Positions 31,755-40,127 of a stretch of 40,450 nt of DNA are shown here, in pieces (the stretch's first letter is position 1; each line of letters opens with the position of its first letter). The notes under the pieces are model-generated. The model was given only the letters and a program-made list of their open reading frames with translations, was not told the origin of the DNA and made no database searches. The translations under genes and the position numbers were made by a program. Source of the stretch: an uncultured Sphingorhabdus sp. (GTDB lineage: Bacteria; Pseudomonadota; Alphaproteobacteria; Sphingomonadales; Sphingomonadaceae). The stretch covers positions 1 to 40,450 of the forward strand of contig CAJQNR010000038.1 of the NCBI GenBank assembly GCA_905479715.1, read 5' to 3'.

Positions 31755-33569
31755 TCAGGAGTCGCCAAGGCGTTCGACTTCTTCCGCCAGTTCCAGCCAC
31801 CGCATCTCGGCAGTATCTTTTTCGTCGATCAACGCGCTATTCTCTTTGGTCAATTCTTCAAAGCGGGGGAAATCCCGCGTGTAGAGATTGGGATCCGCCA
31901 GCGCCTCTTCGATTTCCGCCATGCGCTCGTCGATTGCTTCTATCCGATCGGGTAGCTGATCATAATCCCGTTGGTCCTTGTAGCTCAGTTTCTTGCTGGA
32001 ATTCGTGGTTTTGGGCGCTCCCAGATTAGCCGGCTGCGCTGGTTTTGATGCCGTTTTCTGTGCCGGGGTTCGCGGCTTGCGCCGGGCTTCCCATTCGGCA
32101 TAGCCGCCGGCAACAATGTCCACCGTTCCGCTACCATCCAACCCGAGCGTCACGGTCACCGTACGATCGAGAAAATCGCGGTCATGGCTGACCAGCAGTA
32201 CGGTGCCTTCATAATCGGCGATCACTTCCTGCAGAAGGTCCAGCGTTTCTAGGTCGAGATCGTTGGTTGGTTCATCGAGCACCAGCAGATTGGACATCCG
32301 AGCAAATTCCCGCGCCAGCAGCAGCCGCGACTGTTCTCCGCCAGACAATGTGCCGACTTTTGCATCGATCAGCGACGGAGCGAACAGGAATTCCTTTAGA
32401 TAGCCCTGCACATGTTTCTTGTCGCCGCGCACATCGACCCAGTCGCTGCCATCTGCGAGCACATCACGGACCGATTTATTGCCTTCGAGCAGGCTGCGCT
32501 GCTGGTCGATGAAAACGCCATTGAGCGTCTTGGCGAGAGTCACCTTTCCACTATCTGGTTTGAGTTCGCCGGTGAGCATCTTCAGCAATGTGGTTTTGCC
32601 GGCGCCATTGGCGCCGACTATGCCGATCCGGTCGCCGCGCTGAATGCGCAGCGAAAAGTCGCGGATGATCTGGCGGGCATTTTCGCCTTCGCCAAACGAT
32701 TTTGAGATATTCTCCGCAGTGATCACCGATTTTGTCCGGCTGTCGTCATTCTGGATCTTGAGATTGGCCGTGCCAGCGGGGCCGATCATTGCTGCGCGAG
32801 CGGCGCGCATTTCCCACAATTTCTCAAGCCGCCCCTGATTGCGCTTGCGCCGTGCTGTGACACCGCGTTCCAGCCAGCGTGCCTCGAGCTTCAGCTTTGC
32901 GTCAATTTTGCTGGCGGCCTGTGCTTCGTCAGCATGGATTTTCTCCATCCACGCATCATAGCCGCCAAAACCGATTTCCTGCCGCCGCAATGCGCCGCGA
33001 TCCAGCCAGATCGTCTGTTTGGTCAGCCGGGTCAGGAAGGTTCTGTCGTGCGAAATGGTGATGAAAGCGCCTTTATAGCGGCCGAGCCAGTCCTCCAGCC
33101 AGTCAATCGCGCCAAGATCGAGGTGGTTGGTCGGTTCGTCGAGCAGCAAAAGATCGGGATCGGAGGCCAATGCCCGGCAGATCGCCGCCCGGCGTTTCTC
33201 ACCGCCGCTGGCTTTTGCCGCTGCCTTGGAAAGATCGGTGCCCAATTGATCGGCGATCGCTTCGACCTCGTGCGGGGCAGGGCCTTGCTCGCCCGATATG
33301 GCAAAATCACGCAAAGTTTCGAACGGAGTGAAATCGGGCTCCTGCTCCAGATAGACGATATTCGTGCCCGGCTGGATCATCCGCTGGCCCTTGTCCGCTT
33401 CGATCTGGTCGGCGATCAGACGCAGCAGCGTCGTCTTGCCGGCGCCGTTGCGGCCGATCAGGGCAAGCCGGTCGCGGGGCCCGACGTGCAGGTCGAGATT
33501 TTCAAATAGCCAGCCTTCCCCCTGATGGAGCGACAGATTCTCATATGCAAAGATAGGGGGTTGAGCCAT
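31755..33569 (-). CDS. uup: ABC-F family ATPase, Uup-like
   Basis: 604 aa, two ABC domains and no membrane segments. Domain 1: Walker A GRNGAGKT (39-46), signature ASGGEKRR, Walker B LLLLDEPTNHLDL. Domain 2: Walker A GANGAGKT, signature LSGGEQSR, Walker B LLVLDEPTNDLDLE. The interdomain linker is rich in Arg/Lys (ARRKRNQGRLEKLWEMRAAR). A Pro/Ala/Lys-rich spacer leads to a C-terminal coiled-coil (about 535-604) typical of Uup. Such proteins act on ribosomes or DNA rather than in transport. Confidence 0.9.
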   Translation of the reverse strand: MAQPPIFAYENLSLHQGEGWLFENLDLHVGPRDRLALIGRNGAGKTTLLRLIADQIEADKGQRMIQPGTNIVYLEQEPDFTPFETLRDFAISGEQGPAPHEVEAIADQLGTDLSKAAAKASGGEKRRAAICRALASDPDLLLLDEPTNHLDLGAIDWLEDWLGRYKGAFITISHDRTFLTRLTKQTIWLDRGALRRQEIGFGGYDAWMEKIHADEAQAASKIDAKLKLEARWLERGVTARRKRNQGRLEKLWEMRAARAAMIGPAGTANLKIQNDDSRTKSVITAENISKSFGEGENARQIIRDFSLRIQRGDRIGIVGANGAGKTTLLKMLTGELKPDSGKVTLAKTLNGVFIDQQRSLLEGNKSVRDVLADGSDWVDVRGDKKHVQGYLKEFLFAPSLIDAKVGTLSGGEQSRLLLAREFARMSNLLVLDEPTNDLDLETLDLLQEVIADYEGTVLLVSHDRDFLDRTVTVTLGLDGSGTVDIVAGGYAEWEARRKPRTPAQKTASKPAQPANLGAPKTTNSSKKLSYKDQRDYDQLPDRIEAIDERMAEIEEALADPNLYTRDFPRFEELTKENSALIDEKDTAEMRWLELAEEVERLGDS

Positions 33570-33696
33570 GGTTCCCGGGCGTTAGGGCCAAGCGCGCTCC
33601 GGCTCAAGTCTTCTCTTTCGATCAAAGGCATTGACCTGCCGCGCCTTATCGGATTGTAAGGCGTGGAATTGGCAATTTGTGCGATGGGAACGGGAA

Positions 33697-34554
33697 TTGG
33701 AAACAGTCTATCTCAACGGCGATTATCTTCCCAAAACATCTGCCAAGATCTCGATATTTGACCGTGGACTGCTTTTTTCGGACGCGGTTTACGAAGTGAT
33801 ATCCGTTATCAATGGCCATTTGATTGATATGGAGCGTCACATTGCACGGCTGGAACGGTCGCTGGGCGAACTTTCGATCAACGCTTTTGCCGACTGGTCA
33901 TCCATATCGGAAAATCTGGTTGCGGAAAACGGTCTCCGAGAAGGGCTGGTCTATCTGCAGGTTTCACGTGGGGTGATGGATGAGCGGGACTATCGCTGGC
34001 CTGCACCGGATACTACCCCGACGATATTTGCCTTTACCCAGAACCGCGTACTGATCGAAAATCCTATGGCGGATCGCGGAATGCGGATCATAACTCGGCC
34101 GGATCTCCGCTGGCAACGATGCGACATCAAGACGACACAGCTGCTTTACGCCTCTCTTATGAAAATGGAGGCGGTGGCTGCCGGAATCGACGATGTCTGG
34201 ATGACGCAGGATGATATGGTTACCGAAGGGACCTCCCAGAACGCACATATTATCAATCGGGACGGTGTCCTGATTTCACATCAGCTCGACCGCCGTATTC
34301 TGCCCGGTGTTACCCGGATAGAAATGCTCGCACAGGCAAAGGCCATGGGGCTGACGATCGAGGAGCGCGCCTTTTCGATCGAGGAAGCAAAAAATGCGGC
34401 AGAAGCATTTGTTTCTTCATCGACCTTGTTGGTTATGCCCGTTGTCGAGATCGATGGTCGTCATATTGGAGATGGACAACCGGGTAAACACACGCGTAAA
34501 ATCCGTTATAATTATATAGGTGCGGTTCAGGCTAACCATTCTAAACGGGACTGA
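33697..34554 (+). CDS. Aminotransferase class IV, D-amino-acid transaminase-like
   Basis: 285 aa from TTG 33697 (GGGAACGGGAA just upstream), giving the usual N-terminus METVYLNGDYLP; GTG 33679 is an in-frame alternative. Fold-type IV PLP features: FDRGLLFSDAVYEVI, the PLP lysine in RCDIKTTQLL (Lys145), TEGTSQNAHI with Glu177, and GVTRIEML. D-alanine transaminase interconverts D-alanine and pyruvate with D-glutamate, feeding peptidoglycan precursors; branched-chain aminotransferase or aminodeoxychorismate lyase are relatives but the motifs fit Dat best. Confidence 0.85.
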   Translation: METVYLNGDYLPKTSAKISIFDRGLLFSDAVYEVISVINGHLIDMERHIARLERSLGELSINAFADWSSISENLVAENGLREGLVYLQVSRGVMDERDYRWPAPDTTPTIFAFTQNRVLIENPMADRGMRIITRPDLRWQRCDIKTTQLLYASLMKMEAVAAGIDDVWMTQDDMVTEGTSQNAHIINRDGVLISHQLDRRILPGVTRIEMLAQAKAMGLTIEERAFSIEEAKNAAEAFVSSSTLLVMPVVEIDGRHIGDGQPGKHTRKIRYNYIGAVQANHSKRD

Positions 34555-34570
34555 ACAAATGGAGGAAAGC

Positions 34571-35281
34571 ATGAAATTTTCAATCTTATTGGCCGGTTCG
34601 GCTTTAGCCCTTTTTCCTTCAAGTATTGCGCAAGCTGCAAATGTCGAGATTGTCGCCCAGAATCCGGTAATTGAACTTAGCGTGTCGGAACAGGTCGACA
34701 GCGCGCCGGATACCGCCACATTCAGCACCGGTGTCGAAACCAAGGCTCCGACCGCGACGCAGGCCCTCCGTGACAATTCGGTACAGGCACGCGCAGTAAT
34801 TGACCGGCTCAAATCGCTGGGCATTGTCGAAAAAGATATTCAGACCACGGGAATCAATCTGCGGGCGGATTATGATTATGATCAGGAAAGCCGGGAGAAC
34901 CGCTTTGTCGGCTATGTTGTCTCCAATCAGGTTTCTGCGACCGTGAAGGATATTTCCAAGCTCGGCAAGATTCTCGATGCGATTGTCAGCAGCGGCGCCA
35001 CCAATTTGAATGGCCCGTCTTTCTCGATTAGTGATGATAGCCAATTGAAGGATATGGCGCGGGAGCGCGCGCTTGACAGTGCCAGAACGCGGGCGATGAG
35101 CTATGCGCGCGCCGAAGGTTATACAGGCGTCCGGGTGCTTTCGATCAGCGAAGGCATGTCCCACCAGTCCGAAGCCCTCATGATGCGGATGGAGGCATCC
35201 ACTGCATCGTCTCCGCCGGTGGTGCCGGGGCAGGTTGGAACCGTCGTTTCGCTGAACATAACATATGAAATGACCCGTTAA
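34571..35281 (+). CDS. Periplasmic SIMPL-domain protein (DUF541)
   Basis: 236 aa from ATG 34571 with a strong GGAGG site 5 nt upstream, inside the transcript of the transaminase. Signal peptide of about 22 residues (LLAGSALALFPSSIAQA, cleavage after AQA). SIMPL features: ISERVS-like opening LSVSEQVDSAPDTATFSTGVETKAPTA, QTTGINLRADYDYD, and a C-terminal RTRAMSYARAEGYTGVRVLSISEG. Function of the family is poorly known; related to oxidative-stress or signalling roles in the envelope. Confidence 0.88.
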   Translation: MKFSILLAGSALALFPSSIAQAANVEIVAQNPVIELSVSEQVDSAPDTATFSTGVETKAPTATQALRDNSVQARAVIDRLKSLGIVEKDIQTTGINLRADYDYDQESRENRFVGYVVSNQVSATVKDISKLGKILDAIVSSGATNLNGPSFSISDDSQLKDMARERALDSARTRAMSYARAEGYTGVRVLSISEGMSHQSEALMMRMEASTASSPPVVPGQVGTVVSLNITYEMTR

Positions 35282-35350
35282 TCGAACCGTCCCTAGCCTG
35301 AACCTGCCATTCACCTGATGTTAAAACCGCCGAGACTAGTAAAGGGAACG

Positions 35351-35659
35351 ATGTTGAAGAAAACCGCCTTTTTATCGCTTCTTGTGGTCGGCCTGACGGC
35401 GATCACACCGCAGTTGCTTTCGGCTAAGGATCGTCGCGGCGAGCAGAATGAAGCACGCGCGCAGATGATGGCCGGCAAGGTGAAATCAATCCGTTCGATC
35501 GAGAACCAGATTTTACCAAGAATGGCGGGCAGTGAATATATAGGTCCGGAATTTGATCCCAGCGCGCAAGTCTATCGGCTGAAGTTCATCCGCGATGGGC
35601 GGGTTGTGTTCATTGATGTTGATGGTCGAACGGGTACAATCTTGCGCCAGACCCGCTGA
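35351..35659 (+). CDS. Periplasmic PepSY-domain protein
   Basis: 102 aa from ATG 35351 with AGGGAACG upstream; an ATG at 35318 is in frame but less likely. Signal peptide (KKTAFLSLLVVGLTAITPQLLSA), then one PepSY-like unit ending in the typical YRLKFIRDGRVVFIDVDGRTGTIL. It stands 116 nt before the response regulator/kinase pair. Small periplasmic proteins of this kind next to PhoQ/FeuQ-like kinases can act as inhibitors of the sensor domain; that role here is inference. Confidence 0.85.
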   Translation: MLKKTAFLSLLVVGLTAITPQLLSAKDRRGEQNEARAQMMAGKVKSIRSIENQILPRMAGSEYIGPEFDPSAQVYRLKFIRDGRVVFIDVDGRTGTILRQTR

Positions 35660-35709
35660 GCGGGATCGGCTATTTCTTCTATTTCCAAACTCTCGGATTT
35701 TCTAAATCA

Positions 35710-35737
35710 TTGTGCGTTTTCGGGATGGTGATATAGG
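35710..35737 (+). promoter_or_regulatory. Weak candidate promoter for the two-component pair
   Basis: TTGTGC (35710-35715), 16-nt spacer, TATAGG (35732-35737), about 38 nt ahead of the response-regulator ATG with CGGAGGAC as ribosome-binding site. Match to consensus is modest and alternatives in this AT-rich gap are possible. Confidence 0.3.
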
Positions 35738-35775
35738 CTATTCTACAGAATTAAGCATTATTTCGGAGGACAAGC

Positions 35776-36441
35776 ATGCGGGTCTTGATCGTTGAAGACG
35801 AACCCACGCTGGGACAACAGCTCAAATCGACATTGGAAGCCAATGGCTATGCCATCGACCTGTCGACAGACGGCGAGGATGGCCATTTCATGGGTTCGAC
35901 CGAAGATTATGACGCGGTGATTCTGGATCTGGGGCTGCCCGAAATAGACGGACTGACCGTACTGGATCGCTGGCGTAAGGAAGAGCGCAATTTTCCGGTG
36001 CTGGTGCTAACGGCCCGCGATAGCTGGTCGGACAAGGTTGCCGGGCTTGATGCCGGTGCCGATGATTATCTGGCAAAACCGTTTCAGACCGAAGAATTGA
36101 TTGCCCGGCTGCGGGCGCTTATCCGTCGCGCCTCTGGCAATGCTTCGTCGGAGCTTACTGCGGGTGCCGTGCGTCTTGATACGCGATCAGGCAAAGTTAC
36201 GCTGGATGGCAGTCCGGTCAAGCTGACGGCACAGGAATATAAGCTCTTGTCCTATCTGATGCACCATAAGGGAAAAGTGGTGTCCCGGACTGAGTTGATT
36301 GAACATATTTACGATCAGGATTTCGATCGGGATTCAAACACTATTGAAGTATTTGTTACCCGCATTCGCAAGAAACTCGGTGCGGACGTTATTTCGACGA
36401 TCCGCGGGCTTGGTTATAGTCTAGAGGATCCTGAAGCCTGA
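35776..36441 (+). CDS. OmpR/PhoP-family response regulator
   Basis: 221 aa. Receiver domain: acidic pair E7-D8, phospho-acceptor Asp51 (AVILDLGLPEIDG), Thr79 and Lys101 (DYLAKPF). C-terminal winged helix (about 128-220): LTAQEYKLLSYLMHHKGKVVS, NTIEVFVTRIRKKLG and the RGLGYSL hairpin. It should be phosphorylated by the kinase encoded immediately downstream and bind direct repeats in target promoters. CGGAGGAC precedes the ATG. Confidence 0.95.
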   Translation: MRVLIVEDEPTLGQQLKSTLEANGYAIDLSTDGEDGHFMGSTEDYDAVILDLGLPEIDGLTVLDRWRKEERNFPVLVLTARDSWSDKVAGLDAGADDYLAKPFQTEELIARLRALIRRASGNASSELTAGAVRLDTRSGKVTLDGSPVKLTAQEYKLLSYLMHHKGKVVSRTELIEHIYDQDFDRDSNTIEVFVTRIRKKLGADVISTIRGLGYSLEDPEA

Positions 36442-36536
36442 ATGAATCCAGCCAGATAGATATTCCGGTCGATGAAAAGGCACCGACAACCCATTCTCGG
36501 CTAGGCACCCAGACCACCGGCTCACTCGGTCGCCGG

Positions 36537-37856
36537 ATGATCGGGATTGCTGCGGCATGGATTGTCATTCTGCTTTTTGGCGGTGGCTTCGCGCTGGACA
36601 GGGTCCTTACCGACGCGGTAACCCGTAATTTCGACAATCAGCTGGAATATGTGCTGACGGCAATGATTGCGTCGGCCGAGATCGGACCAGATGGCGAGGT
36701 ATTCCTGAACCGCCCTCTGGGTGATCAGCGCTTTCTCGAACCCAATAGTGGTCTGTATTGGCAGATCAGCGGGGAAGGGCATGATGACTTCCCTTCCCGG
36801 TCGCTGTGGGACCGGACGCTGGAAGCGAATACCAGTCACGATGACCGTGAAACACATATATATGACAGCAAACAATTTCCTGACGAACCGTTACGGTTAC
36901 TGGAACGCACAATTATCCTGCCGGATTCCGATACGAAATGGTTGTTTCAGGTCGCACAGAGCCGCGATGGCCTGGATGCCCAGATTGCCAATATTCGCTC
37001 GATCTTGGTCAACAGTTTTCTGATTCTGGCGCTCGGACTGATCGGTATGGCGGCGCTGCAGACACTCTATGGTCTGTGGCCACTACGTAAAATTCGTAGC
37101 GCTATTGCAGCGATGCGAACCGGACAACAACGCCGGGTGGTGGAACCGATGCCCAATGAAGTCACCCCGATGGTGGATGAACTCAACGCATTGCTCGACC
37201 ATAATGAGAAACAGGCAGAGGAAGCGCGCCGGCATGCCGGAAATCTGGCTCATGCGCTGAAAACGCCGCTCACCGTGATAATGAACAGTGCCACCGCCAA
37301 AGCCGACGATCTCGCTGATACAGTGATTCGCGAAGCCGGCGTGATGCGGCGACAGGTCGATCATCATCTTGCCCGCGCGCGGGCAGTGGGACGTCGCGGC
37401 CATGCTCACAGCCGAGCCAAGGTCTGGCAAAGCCTGCAGGCCGTGGAACGTGCCGTCGGACGGCTCTATCCGCATGTCCGTATCGATATCGATGGCGACA
37501 AAGAAGCGGTCGTTTCAGTCGAGCGCCAGGATCTTGACGAAATGATCGGCAATCTTGTCGAAAATGCTGCCAAATATGGTGGCGGGAGTGTGTTCATTAC
37601 CGTCGAGGCCAGTGACGAATTTGTCGAATTGCTGATCGAAGATGATGGCCGCGGTATCCCTGAAGAAGATCGGCAGCGGATATTTGACCGCGGCGCACGG
37701 CTCGACAGCGGCAAGCCCGGTACGGGGCTGGGTTTAGCCATTGTCCGCGATGTCGCAGAAATTTATGATGGTTCGGTATCGCTGGAAGAAAGCGAGGACT
37801 TGGGCGGGTTGCTGGTGCGGCTGAGATTGCCCAAATCAGAAGGTGCCGACGCTTAG
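36537..37856 (+). CDS. Sensor histidine kinase, PhoQ/FeuQ-like
   Basis: 439 aa from ATG 36537. Two transmembrane helices (about 3-20 and 159-183) flank a periplasmic sensor of about 135 residues; a HAMP-like linker leads to the H-box NLAHALKTPLTVIMNSA with His239, N-box NLVENAAKYGGG, and G-boxes DDGRGIP and GTGLGLAIV. The H-box form HALKTPL is that of the PhoQ/FeuQ group. The frame is open for 33 more codons upstream (from CTG 36438, overlapping the regulator stop) and contains SLGRRMIG just before the first helix, so the true start may be upstream. Stop overlaps the convergent chorismate mutase by 4 nt. Confidence 0.92.
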   Translation: MIGIAAAWIVILLFGGGFALDRVLTDAVTRNFDNQLEYVLTAMIASAEIGPDGEVFLNRPLGDQRFLEPNSGLYWQISGEGHDDFPSRSLWDRTLEANTSHDDRETHIYDSKQFPDEPLRLLERTIILPDSDTKWLFQVAQSRDGLDAQIANIRSILVNSFLILALGLIGMAALQTLYGLWPLRKIRSAIAAMRTGQQRRVVEPMPNEVTPMVDELNALLDHNEKQAEEARRHAGNLAHALKTPLTVIMNSATAKADDLADTVIREAGVMRRQVDHHLARARAVGRRGHAHSRAKVWQSLQAVERAVGRLYPHVRIDIDGDKEAVVSVERQDLDEMIGNLVENAAKYGGGSVFITVEASDEFVELLIEDDGRGIPEEDRQRIFDRGARLDSGKPGTGLGLAIVRDVAEIYDGSVSLEESEDLGGLLVRLRLPKSEGADA

Positions 37857-38137
37857 TCTGTTTCGCCCCGAATCCGTTCGTGATGGCGGATCACTTCATC
37901 AATGATGAATCGCAAGAATTTTTCTGAAAATTCGGGATCGAGCTTGGCATCGCTGGCAAGCTGACGCAGGCGTGCAATCTGCTCCCGTTCACGCGCACCG
38001 TCGGCCGGTGGCAGATCATTTTTGGCTTTATATTCGCCTACTGCCTGGGTCACCTTGAAACGTTCGGCGAGCATGAACACTAGCGCGGCATCGATATTGT
38101 TGATGCTTTCGCGAAATTGTTGCAGCTTTTCATCCAT
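37853..38137 (-). CDS. Chorismate mutase, AroQ class
   Basis: 94 aa from ATG 38137; upstream in-frame extension has no family resemblance. All-helical AroQ pattern: the first helix FRESINNIDAALVFMLAERFKVTQAVGEYKAK carries the active-site Arg and Lys residues, followed by DGAREREQIARLRQLA and FLRFIIDEVIRHHERI. Converts chorismate to prephenate for Phe and Tyr synthesis. Stand-alone short form, as is common in alphaproteobacteria. Its stop overlaps that of the kinase gene by 4 nt. Confidence 0.93.
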   Translation of the reverse strand: MDEKLQQFRESINNIDAALVFMLAERFKVTQAVGEYKAKNDLPPADGAREREQIARLRQLASDAKLDPEFSEKFLRFIIDEVIRHHERIRGETD

Positions 38138-38253
38138 GATTTGTCGCCCGGTTTTTGCCTTTCGTAGATTTTGCCATGCATGCGCGCGACGCAACCCCAA
38201 ATGGTCTGATTTCACTTGCCTTATCCCTAGTGAATTGCCACATCCGGTGCAAC

Positions 38254-39267
38254 ATGTCAGCAACGATCCATCAATTCGGGCGGGATTCCGCACCTTCGCT
38301 TGAGCCCATCATGTCTCTGGTCGCCAGCGACATGAATCAGGTCAACAGCGTGATTCTGGACCGGATGCAATCGGAAATTCCTCTTATTCCTGAACTCGCC
38401 GGACATCTTATTGCTGGGGGTGGCAAGCGGATGCGTCCGATGTTGACTCTGGCCGCAGCGAAGCTGATCGGATATTCGGGGGATCGCCATTTCAAACTGG
38501 CGGCTGCAGTAGAATTTATTCATACCGCGACCCTGCTTCACGATGATGTTGTAGACGGTTCGGATTTGCGGCGTGGTAAAGCCGCTGCCAATTTGATTTT
38601 TGGCAATCCGGCAACGGTTCTCGTCGGCGATTTCCTGTTCAGCCGCGCCTTCGAACTAATGGTTGAAGATGGGTCGCTGAAAGTGCTGAAGATTTTATCC
38701 AATGCATCGGCCGTAATTGCCGAAGGGGAAGTCAATCAGCTCACGGCCCAGCGCAAGATTGATACCAGCGAAGATAGATATCTTGATATTATTGGTGCGA
38801 AAACGGCTGCTCTATTTGCCGCTGCCAGCAGGATATCTGCGGTTGTTGCAGAATGTGATGAAGAAATTGAATTGGCCTTGGACAGCTATGGCCGCAATTT
38901 GGGGATAGCGTTCCAGTTGGTCGATGATGCGATCGATTATAGCTCTGACCGCGAAACGATGGGCAAAGATGCCGGCGATGATTTCCGCGAAGGCAAGGTA
39001 ACCTTGCCGGTCATATTGGCCTATTCGCGGGGTAGCGAGGAAGAGCGTAAATTCTGGAAAGATGCGATTATCGGTCATAAATCGTCGGACGATGACCTCA
39101 TCCGCGCGACAGGCTTGCTGCGCACAACGGGTGCGATTGACGACACAATGTCGCGGGCCCGGCACTATGGTCAGCGTGCCATTGACGCGCTGGGTATTTT
39201 TGCTTCCGGAAAAGGTCGCGACGCAATGACCGAAGCGGTTGAATTTGCCATTTCCCGCGCTTATTGA
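38254..39267 (+). CDS. ispB: Long-chain polyprenyl diphosphate synthase (octaprenyl/decaprenyl type)
   Basis: 337 aa from ATG 38254; a longer frame begins at 38155 but family similarity begins here. First aspartate-rich motif DDVVD at 97-101, preceded by GGGKRMRP (55-62), second motif DDAID at 224-228, and the LVGDFLFSRAFELM helix. Makes the isoprenoid tail of ubiquinone from FPP and IPP. Chain length (8 to 10 units) cannot be read with certainty. Located 24 nt upstream of a complex I subunit gene, a respiratory-chain grouping. Confidence 0.9.
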   Translation: MSATIHQFGRDSAPSLEPIMSLVASDMNQVNSVILDRMQSEIPLIPELAGHLIAGGGKRMRPMLTLAAAKLIGYSGDRHFKLAAAVEFIHTATLLHDDVVDGSDLRRGKAAANLIFGNPATVLVGDFLFSRAFELMVEDGSLKVLKILSNASAVIAEGEVNQLTAQRKIDTSEDRYLDIIGAKTAALFAAASRISAVVAECDEEIELALDSYGRNLGIAFQLVDDAIDYSSDRETMGKDAGDDFREGKVTLPVILAYSRGSEEERKFWKDAIIGHKSSDDDLIRATGLLRTTGAIDDTMSRARHYGQRAIDALGIFASGKGRDAMTEAVEFAISRAY

Positions 39268-39291
39268 TGCGGCTCAGGACAGGAACTTAAA

Positions 39292-39570
39292 ATGTCTGCA
39301 CGAATATATCAAAATCCCAGAAACGCGATGCAGTCGGGCCGGGCGCTGACCGATAAATGGGTGCTGGAATTTGAACCGTCAGAACCGCGAAAACCCGATC
39401 CGCTCACCGGTTGGGCAGGATCCGGTGATACGCAGCGGCAGGTGAAGCTGACCTTTTCCTCCTGTGAAGCGGCAAAGGCCTATGCGGATAAGCATGCAAT
39501 CGATTATCTGATCATTCCGACACCAGAAAAAAAGCTGAAGATACAGGCTTATGCGGATAATTTTCGCTAG
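39292..39570 (+). CDS. NADH-ubiquinone oxidoreductase accessory subunit (NDUFS4-like, ETC_C1)
   Basis: 92 aa. The family pattern is complete: ARIYQNPRNAMQSG, WVLEFEP, DPLTGWAGSGDTQRQVKLTFSS, EAAKAYADKHAIDYLI and the lysine-rich end KLKIQAYADNF. This accessory subunit binds at the peripheral arm of complex I and is typical of alphaproteobacteria and mitochondria, which supports the taxonomic inference. Confidence 0.93.
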   Translation: MSARIYQNPRNAMQSGRALTDKWVLEFEPSEPRKPDPLTGWAGSGDTQRQVKLTFSSCEAAKAYADKHAIDYLIIPTPEKKLKIQAYADNFR

Positions 39571-39602
39571 CAGTTTTTGTCGGATTTCTGTCAGTAGGAT
39601 GT

Positions 39603-40127
39603 CTATCCTAATGGAAAAAACAGTAAAAGTTTAACATCTATAGCAAGGCCTTCAAGGCGCTTCTGTTGAATGAAGCTCGCCATGTCGGTCAATGCGACGC
39701 GATGGACGGTGATATTTTCGCTGTCGACGCCACCACCTTCACCGACTTTCGTCAAGCCATGGGCTTTGAAAAGCGAAAAGCTTTCCGACACCATGCCCGG
39801 TGAAGAAAAATATTCGCCGCAATTCTCCATCGTTTTTGCCCGATAACCGGTTTCTTCGTCCAGTTCCCGGATTGCCGCGATCGATGCGTCTTCGTCGGCA
39901 TTGTCGTCATGATCGCCGACCAGTCCAGCTGGAAGCTCGATGCAGTTCTTGCCGAGCGGCACACGATATTGCTCGACCAGAAGCACATGATCTTCGTCAA
40001 TCGCCAGAATCACGGCAGCCCTGATTCCCCGGCTGCGCGAGACATATTCCCATTTGCCTTCGCGCTTGGCCGTGATGAACCGACCTTCCCACATGATTTC
40101 GACTATTGCGCCGTCTCCGTCGCTCAA
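39603..40127 (-). CDS. NUDIX hydrolase, ADP-ribose pyrophosphatase-like
   Basis: 174 aa, ATG overlapping the TPM gene stop by 4 nt. Features: VLLVEQYRVPLGKNCIELPAGLVGD ahead of an extended Nudix box with the core RELDEETGY, then YFSSPGMVSE, the arrangement of ADP-ribose and nucleoside-diphosphate-sugar pyrophosphatases. The insertion of acidic residues (HDDNADEDA) inside the box is a small peculiarity. Needs Mg2+ or Mn2+ via the Glu residues. Confidence 0.9.
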   Translation of the reverse strand: MSDGDGAIVEIMWEGRFITAKREGKWEYVSRSRGIRAAVILAIDEDHVLLVEQYRVPLGKNCIELPAGLVGDHDDNADEDASIAAIRELDEETGYRAKTMENCGEYFSSPGMVSESFSLFKAHGLTKVGEGGGVDSENITVHRVALTDMASFIQQKRLEGLAIDVKLLLFFPLG

